Below are positions 52,291-64,000 of a stretch of 64,000 bases of DNA, piece after piece. The position numbers and the translations under genes are program-made. Every line of letters starts with the position of its first letter. The first letter of the stretch is position 1. The stretch is taken from positions 16,317,501 through 16,381,500 of the forward strand of contig NC_053415.1 of the NCBI RefSeq assembly GCF_016859285.1. Direction: 5' to 3'. The notes under the pieces were generated by a model, which saw only the letters and a list, made by a program, of their open reading frames with translations, made no database searches and was not told the origin of the DNA. Source of the DNA: Xiphias gladius. Taxonomy: Eukaryota; Chordata; Actinopteri; Istiophoriformes; Xiphiidae.

Positions 52291-55200
52291 TGCAGTGTGG
52301 ACCAGAGTTGAGCCCTTCATCTTCTGATTTGCACCATATGCCTTCTCCTCCTGCAGCATACATTAGCAACCTCTGACCGCTGTCTTTCCTCCATCTGGTG
52401 GTTTGTAACTCACATAAAAAGGACACAGGAAAGAAAGGCAGATCAACATTTCCTAAACAGGGAGACGGAGTGTCCTCTGGGCTGATACAAACAACAGAGG
52501 AAACCGCATGTGAAAATGGGAGATCCAAAGAGCCAGAGTGGGAGAGACATGGTGAAATTTAAGAAGGGTGAAGGAGCTGATAAAGAAGGGAAGAACGAGA
52601 GAATGCTACAAAAACAAAAAGGATGATATAGTGAGAAACAAGAGGAAGATGGATGGTGAGAGATGACCAGAAGAACAGACAGTGAGGGAGACGAGGAAGA
52701 AAATCTTGGCTGTGTTTGTTTGGCAACAGCAGGCTGAGGAGCCCCAGGGGCATGCTAATGAGAGAAAGGCCTTTCAGTGTTGGGGGGAGAGGCCTGCTGG
52801 AGCGGAGCTGGAGAGGGGGCTTCTCACGGATACCAGACCTCAGAGAGGAGAGGGATCAGCAGGGGAGGGGGAGCCTCGGGGGTCAGGGAAGTGAACTTAG
52901 CGGGGATCCCACAACTACAAACGCCGCACTAATCTTAAAGCTTTTTCAATGTCAGCCCTGTAAAACACCAGGAGAACTGACATCATCTTTGTGATGTGGG
53001 GAACAGAGCCCATGTGATGGTTATCTGAACACTTTATATGAGAGAACACAGCTGATTTAGAGGTAACTGTGCTTGTGATCTCCACATTAATTGAACTAAG
53101 GAGCTCAAGTGAAGCTTCAAAAGAGGACTCAATCTATCACAGTTGACCATGCAGGCAGTTCCAAGTTACGCCAAAGCCAAACCAATCAAGTGATCCATCT
53201 TCAAAGTTCCAAGAGCGTATGGACAGCAAAATGTTTACTTCACACGCATAGAAGGAAAATTCAAAACATGTGATTAGGCCTGGTCAAACTATGTTTTTAG
53301 ACCAACTTTCATGTATTCTTGAATTTAGTATGAACAAACACATGCATTTGATTGGAATCAATGACAAATGTCCCCGGCAAATATAGTTTCAAGCTTTTTT
53401 GGCTTGGAGATCAAGCAACTTTTTCTTTTCTATGTAACTAAACACGGTAGAAGTCACAAATATGTTGCTTCTGAGTGCACGTGTTAATGAGATACTCTAT
53501 TTTAAGCTTTCTGAGAAAAGTCATGCATTGACTTGGGTGAAAAAATGGGGTCAAAATCAGTGCAAACAGCAGTAGAAATAAAAGAAATTGCGTATGTATA
53601 GTGTTTATTGTCAAGATGCTAATGATCTCCCTCTCACAGGCAAATCATGAAGACAATTTAATCAGTGATTTTGAGAGACATTAATTTCCTTCACCTCGGT
53701 ATTAAACCCTGTTTCAGTCAGACACACGCGGGGAAAGCCAATTGAGACACATGTTTATAAAGTTAGATTTGGCAGAAAATGCTTTTCTCTTTCATGGAGC
53801 TTTCAAAGATTAGGAGCAGCAGCAAAAAAATTTATAGGGAGCACTAATCCCAATAAACTAATACATTAGATTTTAGTTACATTAGCAATTTCAAAATCTT
53901 AGCACATAACGAGGAGGTTGAGGTGGTGTTTGGCAAATGGCACTGCCACAAACATATCAGCAGAGTAACCGTGACATGTGTCAGGTTATGATGGCCGTGC
54001 TGCACAGTACAACTGCATGAATATGATTTGACATTACAAGTCATCTGGTAGCCAAGCAGCTAATAAATGGGCCAGTGATTGGTAAGCATGAATAAACCAG
54101 CTGATGCCAGTCAGCTAATGTAAGTGCAACCTGCCTAATTCTAGGGATCCAATAGACAATACTTTGTCTACCTTGTGTGTTTCTTTGGGGCATGACAGTT
54201 CTCTAATATAGTGATACCACTTTATAATAATATATACTTAACTTTATTAAATAAATCATTTAATTCTGATACCGATAAGCCGCTATAATGCCTAATAATG
54301 CCTATAAATTCAAAAATGACATTATGAATATCAATCACTCACCCTCTGCTCTGAAATATTTCTAGCATTAGCTTCACACAACATTAGCTGTCATTCAGAG
54401 GTCTGTTTATGTTCACCTGATGAATGTAAATCCAATACTGACTCTACTTTGATCTCAGTTTTGGTCTCCAACCAAGCCAAAAAAACAAGTAAAATATCTG
54501 ACTATTCAGCAAGAACTTTCTTCACCACCTAGTCACAGTTGGTCGTGTACTGTGTCTTTATTGGGGCTTTTTTGCTGAAAGCAGCTCTCTGTTGTTTGAT
54601 TTGAAGCTGATTTGAACTGAGAGGGGCCATTAAACTAAAACGATAAACTCAATAAACTTAAAAAGCAGTGTAAAAGCTGCAGAGTTGGGTGATAATTCTG
54701 TGTGGCTTTGTCCCTGTGAACAGCTCATTTCAGATTCAGTCATTTGACTGATTGTGTTGATTAGTGGAGCTTTATCGGCAATTTAATGACAAAATATTAT
54801 GAAAAGCAGTAACAAATGAATGAAGCAAGACAGGTATTTTTAGACACAAAGAGCAAAAGACTGACTTAGACATCCCCATGCTACTGCCACACATACACAG
54901 GCCGAGTGGCTGTGGGAATAATCGTGTGAACGTAGGACGTAAGGCCCGAGTGCTGCATGCTCAGCTTCAGCGTGAGACAGCGCCACTCCCCTACTTGAGG
55001 CAACAATCTGAATGATGATGAAGCTCATACAAATGGAGGAGGCTTCATTGTGGGTCAACCTTTCACGTTGTGAGACTGGGGGCCCCGAAAGCTCCTCAGT
55101 GTTCAGTCACCCGTGAAGACCTGCACCCTGCTTGGCTCACGTTGGGGAGGGATTTCTCAGGGAGCGAGGTCTGTGTCCAGGCCAGAGCACCACTTAAAAA

Positions 55201-58200
55201 CCCTAACAACAGTTTGAAAAAGCAGGCTCACCACACCAGAGTAGAGGAGGACAGAACAAACCAGAAGGGTGTGGATGGGCCATATGAGGTATGACAGGTT
55301 GTAAATGCCAAAGTCTGCTGAAAAGGAGAGGGAAGCCAAAACAGGAAAGCAAACTCATCGTCCAAATATCCCACAATATTTCGCTGCTCTTGTGGAAAAA
55401 GCTGTAACAATCCCTTTCTTGTATTTGATAGTGAATGCTGAGATATTAAAACTATGTAGACTGAGATTCTTGCAAACACTGTTTTGGCAATTTGTTGCAG
55501 TCGATATCATTCCAGTCTACTGTGGAGGCATCACTGACCTAGATTTAAATGTAGGCCCCCTTCATAGGTCAATCTGCTCTGTATGTCTGCCGTCATGTTT
55601 GGCGTGTTGAATCCAAGTCATTGATTGGTTTACAAAAACACTGCACGACAAACACATTACATAGATCCATTTACTTGTTTGCTGACCCATTTTCCTCCGT
55701 GGGTCTCCAGTGGAACAAAAGCATTACAAATTCAGAATGAATTTTGCTAAAAAAAAACTCAACATATGATTTATAACACTCAAGACATTCAAATTTATGC
55801 CTCAAACTCACCCTATAAGTTAAACTGAGTTGTATTTATAAGAAAAATAATCCTCCGTCTGCTATGGAAAAAATGAATATGCTAACTGTCCACATTCATT
55901 ATAGCATGACATGTGGACAGTGAAAGAGAAAACCACCATGGGCTGACTCATTTTGAGCCTTGTGCTTCTTTCTGGCTCTGTCAAAAAGCTACAAATTAAG
56001 AGAAATCCCATAACAGAAAAAAAGAGGGAAATTCAATACACTCGGTTTGAGTAGAGTAAGGGTTAAACGGCATTATGGTGTCATTTAAATAAAGGCTTTT
56101 CCACCCTCTTACGTGAACTTGAGCTTTTGTCGTTTCTCTTCTACTGCAGGTGCCTGTAATCCATAACTCCACAGAGAAGTCATGTTTAAGGCTCTGACTA
56201 TTGATTATTTTCTTTACCAATTAAGCTTCTGATTATTTTCCCAATCCTGTGGTCTCTAAAATGTCAAGAAAAGTGAAAAATGTCCATCACAAGTTCCTAT
56301 AATCCAAGGTGTTTTGTCTGACCAACAGTCCAAAACCCAAAGACTTTCAGTTAACAATCACATGAGAAAAAGAAAAGAAGTAAATCCTAACTATCCTTTA
56401 ACCCACAATGTCTGGAAATCAAATATGCCCAGCAATCTCAGACTTTAAAATTATATCAATGATATTTTAAATGTTTTCTTTAACAGAAAGTGCCGAATTT
56501 GAGTTACTCACTCACCTAAATTCTAGCTGTGGGTACAGGATTGTTCATTCACCAAGCTGACAGTTTATCAATCCAGAGAATTATTTTGTGGACTTTATGA
56601 ACCCAAGAATTCACCTCAAGATCTGCCATCCCCCAACCTCAAAAATGAAATCTTAAAACCAACCAACCCCTGCATCCGTTTGTGGTGCAACACATTTTTC
56701 TTCATGCTAGAAAATTCCACCACAACAGGAAAACAACCCAAGTACGCATAACTTCTTGCAGTACGATGGTGGAAAAACTTTGCTATTCAATTTCAACCAT
56801 TTCTAATAGAGACATACGTTATGTCTTGGCATTTCTTCCATTGTACAGATTGATTTTTGTTTTTTTTATTGTTGTTTTTTTTGCGTGTTTTTTTTTTTTT
56901 GGTTGTTTTGTTTTTGTCTCCAGTGTAATTATAAGTGTTTGACCAATCAATGCCCTGGGTATCTGACTCAGCTCTTCTCTAATTGCATGTTTGTGTCACT
57001 ATCGTGTTATTTCCTGAAATGGACTGTCACTCAGGGATGCCTGGCAGCCATGTTTTTCCTTTAAAAATGACTTAACAACCCTGATTCTCTGGCACCTCCA
57101 CAGCCACTGTGGTTGTACCCTAAGTGTGTTGCAGGGAGTGTGAGAGACACAGATGCTTCATATTATCCAGGCTTCCACACTTATAGTACCTTGGAAAGTA
57201 CAGAAAACCACTGTAATATCAAAACCTAAAGACGAAGAATTTCATAATTTCACTCTGGAGTCCAACGATCAAATCAGTGCCAGGAAATGGAAACAGAAAC
57301 CTGGAAAACAATGAAAGAGTAATACAGAGAGAGGAGGCGTTTTTAGTAGCTGTACCCCACCACCCCGAATTAAGGTCATGAACTTATGCCATTTTAGAGA
57401 AAAGTAAAGGTCTTTGCATAATTGTGTGTTTTTTGTTTCTGTGTGCACTAAATATTTTAATGATGCCTCTGGTCTGGGAAAGGCTTCACTGTCTTTGTGG
57501 TCCACCACGCTTACATTATGGAGCCAATGAACCAGCCAATAATGAATAATAATGAAAATAGCCAGATACCTCTGAATAGTTGTCTGTGAAAAAAATTAGG
57601 GGATATAAAAACACTATTATTTCTTAATAGGGGATAACACATCATTCACCAGTTTTTCTGGTATAGATGGTGAGAAATTTGTAAGGAACAAAAATCAATT
57701 TCATAAGCAGGCAGGCACTCAGTAACGCAATCTGTCATCTTGTCAAATGTGACTCAGGGCTACAGTTAGGAAAACATGTATCTTTAGAAAAATGAACAGG
57801 AAGTCATGCCTACTGTTGTAACACTACCCATATAAGGGTGACACATCATCAATTTTGCTAATATTGTGTGTCCCTGATTCTTAAAACTGCAACAACTGAT
57901 TTTTTTTTTTTTTTTTTTGGCTGAAAAAAGCCGTAAACACAACACTAACATATTATCAATTTTTGAAGTTCATATGGCAAACACACTAGCTAAAAATTTT
58001 TATCTACATAAATACAGCAGAGAAAGAGCAATATTAGCATAAGTGTATTAGCATATCTATGTTTCTGGCCACATAATCAATGCAAGTCCAATATTCACTA
58101 TACTTTTAACTCCGTTTTTGGTCTCAACCAGTTCCTGAGGGAACTATCTGGCATGTTCACCAGCTAGTTGCTAACTTTGTCTGCCCATCATTTGGTGCTC

Positions 58201-60803
58201 AGCAAATAGTGAACAGTGAGTTTTGTTCTGGTGAAAATAGCTGCCTGCTGTGGCTGGAAACAATGAAAACCAAAACAATGTGCTGAAAGTTGTTATCAAG
58301 TTTATGCAGAGTTCTTTCATATAAGAACTAAGGTATAGATGTCCTTCTAATCTGATTTAATCTATCTACTCTCTTTACATCTCTTTCTCTGCACCCGTTA
58401 ACTGCAAACTGCACCCCCCCCCCAGTCATTTTGACACCCAGCACCTCCTAAGGCCATTTGAAACATATGACAGTCCATTAAACTGCACTGAGAGTACAAA
58501 TAAATCCCATAGGGACTGCCCTTAGTGGTGTTAATCCTTTAAATACAATACCTATCACCATAAGCATTTCTATATTTAGCCCAATACAAAGACCACTGAG
58601 TTGCCTTTTATGTTACTTAAATGACTGGACAGCAGTCAGTTTGAATTATCATGAAAAGAAATTGGAAGGTTATCTGTTTTGTCTTGTGCTACAGCGTGCA
58701 CATAATTGAACTGAATAATGAACATTCTGCTGGTAAACGAAACAACACAGGCATGCAGTTATTATTCATTATTAGCTGTGAGAATAACATGAATACCATG
58801 AAGGCCCATGAATTCATTGATGTATTAGACACATCTTTTGAGATGTACAAAGTGCAAGATGCTGAAGCACATGAAATTTAGCACTAAATTTATGATATTT
58901 ATATGGAAAATCTGGCATTTTGTATCAGGAGGCAAAGCAAACTGTGAAAGCAAGAGATTTCTAATTTGATGTCTCACACTCCATATGTCCACCTTACACG
59001 GATGAGGATCTCCACAACTCCAATATTCTCACACTCCAGCAGCTGGGATTGCAAATAACACAGGGCTGAAGACAGTCTTTCATTTTTCTACTTGTTGCAC
59101 GGGGCATAAGCATCTGAACACACACAAACACACACAATAGAGACATAATGAAGCACAGAGAAATGGAGACAGCAGACGAGACTCCCCAGCTAATCTTGGG
59201 GTTACTTCCCATGAACAGCCCCCACCCTCCCCTGTGTTTCTCCCCCAGCTGCTGGGATCTCTTTCTCTATGTCGCTCCCGCCGGTCCTATTGTCCTCCGC
59301 CTCACGCTGCCAACCTTTCACCCCTGACCCAAGAGTTTACCCTTTTCAAATCTTCCAGCACTGTTCCCCCAAACCCTCATTAGAAGGAGCAGAAACCTCC
59401 TCTTTTCAGCCCCAGCTGGTGCTACTCAACAGACCAGTCAGTCAGGCCCCACCGTGTCAGGATTCATCGTCAGCACTATGACAACAGAGCAGCCGACATG
59501 CAGATCACTTTAATGCCATTGTTCCGCAAGGCGCTCCTCCCTGTGTCTCAAAGCCCTGCGTCCTGGGGCTGGATCCTGGTGGGACAGGGTCGGCCGTAAC
59601 CTGAACCTGACAATTCCATCCCTGCAGAGATGTGTTTGTCCTCATATTCATGATAAAAAAAAGATTAGATGTGGACCAAGTGTTTACCAAAGTGGCAGAT
59701 ACAATTAATCAGGAGAGAAAGATGGAAGCTGTTCTCTCTAGTGGTTGGTATATATTCTACCCTAGCTGACCCCTGCGAGATTGGGTAAATCCCTTACTTT
59801 ATTGCTTTAAGCACCAATAGGCACTTCTCCATCAGCAGAGACTGTATGTCCTTTTCTCCATCGTAGTGGACATTATAAAGCTTCACTTTGCAAAGTAGAA
59901 CCCATTTATGGCACCATCTTAAAGAGAGTGCTGTTTCTTAAATCATTTTATTGGAATAAAAATACAAGTGCTTCTCCTTTCACCACAAGAATTTTGTGTT
60001 TACATGTTCAGATCCCTTTGACCCCTGAAACTAATTAAAAACCATCTGCAACATTTACTGGCTATAAATGAATCAGTAAAACACTGTATACTTTGGTCTT
60101 TCTTTTTGCAAATATGCTGCTTTTAGTGCAACAGGACACAGCAAAGTCACATACATGTCATACCCCAAATTCAAATGACTTTGAAAACAATAAAGAAAAA
60201 TAATGGAAAATTTAAATAAGCATATTTATCAAACGTCCCCAGCAACAACCAACACAATGCAATCCTTAGAAACTCTTAAGCCGTAGGGTACTGTACTTCA
60301 CATGGCATGGGGCAACTTGCAGACATTAGACACGTTATGCACACATGCAAGCTTCCACACACTTTCATACACTTGCCTCTCTCACACACACACAGGATCA
60401 TGTGTTCAGTTGCAGAAAGCTTGCTCAGTACATTCCAGATGCTCTGCTCCGTCACAACATTAGGTTTATATTTTCAGCTGTGGCCACTCTATTGTTACAG
60501 TATTGTTTTCCCATAGAGTCGAGGTCAAAAGCTAAGACGATTTATGAGACCTCTCCGTGGTGTAGCTGTAACATTCATACTGCTCACTGATCTCTCCCCT
60601 GGTCTGCGTGTGGTGACAATGTCAAGCCCTTTTTCAGACAGAAACATCTGGGATTTACTCTCCCCTGAAGCTGCTGTTGGCTGGTATTTTTTCTCCTGTC
60701 CTCTGAGTTGAACTAACAGTAAGTGACACATAAGCCTTAAAAAACCGAGAGCAAATGGTGAAAGCATCATACATTAAAGCATAACTCAGTTGTGTGGGTT
60801 CAG
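52291..60803. other. Unassigned 5' flank of gpm6b
   Basis: No exon with recognisable protein content or RNA gene was found on either strand. The sequence is mixed, with A- and T-runs (for example 56860-56900 and 57900-57919) and a C-run at about 58415. It may contain an upstream gpm6b promoter or non-coding exons, which cannot be judged from sequence alone. Confidence 0.5.
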
Positions 60804-60809
60804 ATATAG

Positions 60810-60870
<61 letters not shown>

Positions 60871-60941
60871 CACACACATATACACATATACACACACATA
60901 CATACATATACATATTCATATACATACACCTACATATATAT
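60804..60941. repeat. (TA)n/(CATA)n compound microsatellite
   Basis: Two (TA)n runs separated by a CATA unit, passing into TACACA/TACATA variants. The palindromic AT run could extrude hairpins. Tyr/Ile-rich open frames over it are artefacts. Confidence 0.96.
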
Positions 60942-62595
60942 TCTTAAACAGTCTCCCTCAGCTATTGGGTTTCCTGCAGCTGTCGCCTTATGAAAGCTCA
61001 GCTATTGCAGATTATCATCTTCTTGGCAGAAGCGCCTCTTCCTGTCTATCAAGCCTTTCTCTGGAGGATAATAAGCAGGCATTGAAAATTTCTCACTTGG
61101 AAACTTTTGATCTGATTCCTGGCAGTAGAGAGTATATGTCCAGTGGTGTCTAACTCTGGTTTCACTGTGTCACATGCAGCACCACAACATGACAACATGA
61201 GTAACAGGGGTCATGTGCACTTTCCTCATCTTAGAAAAGCAACAAGCTGTGAAGAAATATTTGGCAAAAGATTTGTTTTTGTAACAGTATTATCACAAAA
61301 AAAAGATTGATAATTCAAGTAGAATTTTACACATAATCCTGAATGTAGAAGCAAAGAAAAAGTCATAAGGGGTTACATGGGTATTCATTTAAATTCCTGC
61401 TTAATTCATCACAAGCGTACCATTTGGCTGCATCCAAATGGTCTCAGGCGGTCTGGCACGGCTCTTCATATGGTGAACATTTCTCATTGGTGTGCTGGGG
61501 TACCCCAGATGCTTTTGTCTTACGGTTGTTTAGCAGCTGCGTAAAAGCACTGAGGACAAAGACCTATCTGTGGAGGGTTGAATACACTCAGTGGGCACAC
61601 AGCCAACAGCTCAATCCTACAGGCTCCCACCGCTGAAAAGCGTAATGCATTCTGCTCTAACTCCTCACAGATGATCTTACAGGGAAATTAGCTGGAGCCC
61701 CCTTTATTTCTTCTCATGTCACCTCATTTCACATCTGAACTGTGGTCACATTGAGCTCCTAAATAATTATCTCTATAGAAGTTTTTGAAACTTTCTCTCA
61801 AAATAGGGAGAATGAATACACTATGCAGAAATTGTCAACCATCTTAGCTGGCACACCTCCTCACCACCGTCTCTGATCACAGAGTGTAGAAAAATATCAA
61901 TGTAACATCTGTGACATCTCCAGTAGGTTTCTAAAGGGACCCTCTGAGGCCTGGATTTCGGTTTACTACCAGAGAATTTAAATTTTGAAAAATGGGGTGG
62001 AGGCCTTGGTGGAGTTTAACCATGACAAGTGAGTGGCATCAAGCATTTGGCTGACTGACCACAACAGGCTGACACAGTTGTTGTTCAACTAAACATATCT
62101 AAAAACATAGCCTCCTTGTCTTAAAGCTATGAAGCAGTATTTGTTCAAATTCTTAGTTTCAAAAATGTTTTTGCCTGCAATTCGGCAAAAATCCTTAAGG
62201 CTGGAGTCCTCAAAACAAAGTAGTTCATATGATGTGCTATCTGACAGTATCTAAAAGCAAAAAAGTGTTTATAGTTCTTCCGAACATCCACACTCAAAGG
62301 CGGGGTTAAGAGCTTGCCATCATAGAGAACGTCGAGGTGCAATAATTGGGATAAAGGCTCACAGTTTTGGACAGTCTTTCAATAAAAGGTATTCATAGTG
62401 TTGCACTTGTTTGTACACGATAGAAGTAGTTGTGTGAACTGAGGAATTAAAAAAAAAAAAAAAGAAAGAACTTCAGAGATAAGCTCAAACCCTGCCAACA
62501 CACACACCCAGCCAGTCACAGTTTCAGAAACTAACAAAAACTGCATGCAACGGTTTTTGAAATGATAGGGTTGCGAGGTAAACAGTCCCTCAAAA
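60942..62595. other. Unassigned spacer
   Basis: I see no exon, RNA gene or classified repeat here other than a run of about 15 A at 62448-62462. Confidence 0.5.
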
Positions 62596-62789
62596 ATGGT
62601 AAATGGTAAATGGACTGCACTTATATAGCGCTTTTCTAGTCTTATTGACCACTCAAAGTGCTTTACACTACTGCCACATCACCCATCCACACACTGATGA
62701 TACATCGGGGGCAATTTCGGGGGGGATCGATCCACCGACCTTCTGTTTAGTGGACAACCCACTCCACCTCTTGGTCCCAGCCGCCCCTA
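62596..62789. repeat. Widespread teleost interspersed repeat (unclassified)
   Basis: The copy starts with duplicated GGTAAATGGTAAATGGACTG and continues CACTTATATAGCGCTTTTCT, GACCACTCAAAGTGCTTTAC and CACATCACCCATCCACACAC. It ends in a GATCGATCCACCGACCTTCT region. This combination is a frequent repeat in fish genomes, often near genes. Its formal class is unknown to me. The open frame running through it should not be taken as a gene. Confidence 0.75.
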
Positions 62790-63757
62790 ATACAGCGTTC
62801 GCATCACAAGAGATACAATCGGATACATGCATGTGCACTTGCTGGCGAGAGGAAATAGGTCACTCTGGGAAACATTATTGACTATCTAATCAATGTCCCC
62901 TGAGCATGTGATATGGAGAAAGTGAAGTAAAGCATAGACGGTGTCTTTGGTGCCGTAGTGAATGCGGTCATACATAGTGCTGTACAGTGGTCCACTGCAG
63001 AAAATCCTGCAGTGGGGCTGAATGCCTGTTGAATGAGTTAGTGAATGTTCATCAGCTGCAGGGGCTCTTTGCTTTCCCCAACCCATTATTTCCCCACAGG
63101 CCTTCTGGAACAGTCATCTGAATGTGAACAAAACACTGATACAGACTGCCGCTCCACTGGCAAATATCACCACTGCACTCTATGTGCATGCACTGATGCC
63201 AGCATATTGTAAAACTGAAGGAAAAAAATTCAAATTGGGCCTGATTATGCATGTATTTGGCAGTTTAACCTTGATAATCATGGGTGTTTTTCCTCCTGGA
63301 GTCTTACAGATAAGATAAAGGACAGCTTTGTATCTCTGGAACATTTTATACAACTCCAGAGTTCAGCTGCCTTTGAATATCTGAGAGGCTGTGTGTGTCT
63401 TTTTCATATAGGGAGTATTTTCCGATATTTAAATGCCACCCTGTTTCTACCATGTAGCAGTGTGACTGCGACATCTCTCTAACAAGGGTGAAGTTGCACA
63501 CACAAACGCACATACATAGAGAGTCACTCATACGTCCACTTGCATCCCTTCTGTTCAACTGTGAATAGGCTTTTAGTAAAAGTGACGGCCAACGCACATG
63601 CTTGAACAAGCATCCCCACTCAGGAACTTCTATTCCTATCATTTCATGTCACAATACTCAATGGCCCTCTTTGTTGTCGGGAGGAGTTATTAAGCTCAAC
63701 AAATTAACATGACGACTGCTCTGGCAGACCTGCAGTGCTGAAGGAAAAAAACATATG

Positions 63758-63808
63758 TATATAAAGGCAGAGGCAAGCAGTGACGATGAGAGAGGAACAG
63801 AGACCAGA

Positions 63809-63840
<32 letters not shown>

Positions 63841-63900
63841 GAGGGAGAGTTCAGAGGGAACAAAGTGGAGCAGGAAGGGGAGCCGGAGATGAATGAAGTC
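63758..63900 (+). promoter_or_regulatory. Possible TATA promoter of a gene extending beyond the window
   Basis: TATATAAAG at 63758-63766 is followed by a GA-rich stretch (GA dinucleotides at about 63808-63849) of the type common in vertebrate 5' UTRs. No start codon with a convincing reading frame or donor follows before the window ends. It could equally be a chance motif next to a microsatellite. Confidence 0.3.
63808..63849. repeat. (GA)n microsatellite
   Basis: An AGAG dinucleotide run with one T interruption near 63820, flanked by purine-rich sequence on both sides. Confidence 0.9.
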
Positions 63901-64000
63901 TTGATTGAACTAAAGGGGTCTCTTTTTTAGAGCAGCACGGTTGCAGAAAGTACTGTATGGGCCTCGTCTACTGTATAATTACCAAAGATGCTCAGTCATA

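Noticed and set aside
60655-61153. Tyr/Ile-rich open frames
   Set aside because: Translations of the (TA)n/(CATA)n microsatellite.
62603-62881. 92-codon plus-strand open frame
   Set aside because: It runs through a common interspersed repeat and has no domain signature.

Overview
The window is vertebrate nuclear DNA, most likely from a ray-finned (probably percomorph) fish. Genes are split into short exons by GT-AG introns, intergenic DNA is AT-rich with long (TG)n tracts, and several interspersed repeats look like families common in teleost genomes: a Tc1-like transposon fossil, a tRNA-derived SINE, a MITE that begins GTGGTGGAAGAAGT, and two unclassified repeats. The encoded proteins match vertebrate families I know from memory. 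No database search was run.

Layout from left to right: 1-10.8 kb is gene-free. egfl6 follows (+, 13 coding exons, 10827-18686), then a repeat-rich spacer, then rab9a (+, intronless coding region 21859-22467). trappc2 (-, 4 coding exons, 23897-25117) is arranged head to head with ofd1 (+, 22 coding exons, 25911-36568). gpm6b (-, 39078-51701) converges tail to tail on ofd1 and has two alternative last exons. From 51.8 to 63.7 kb I see only repeats and unassigned sequence. A TATA-like motif with GA-rich sequence near 63.76 kb may start another gene beyond the window.

The gene order egfl6-rab9a-trappc2-ofd1-gpm6b is that of human Xp22.2, except that TCEANC, which lies between EGFL6 and RAB9A in human, is not seen. 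The genes do unrelated jobs (extracellular matrix ligand, late-endosome GTPase, ER-Golgi tethering, centriole/cilium assembly, neural membrane proteolipid), so this is an ancient syntenic block and not a functional cluster. For every multi-exon gene I joined exons by hand. Reading phases agree at every junction, and the predicted lengths (egfl6 540 aa, trappc2 140 aa, ofd1 1063 aa, gpm6b 283 or 260 aa) fit the families.

I found no previously undescribed system. The most interesting points are an AT-AC (minor-spliceosome, U12-type) intron in trappc2, the mutually exclusive C-terminal exons of gpm6b, a very compact trappc2/ofd1 divergent promoter, and a Tc1 fossil with long inverted repeats inside an ofd1 intron.
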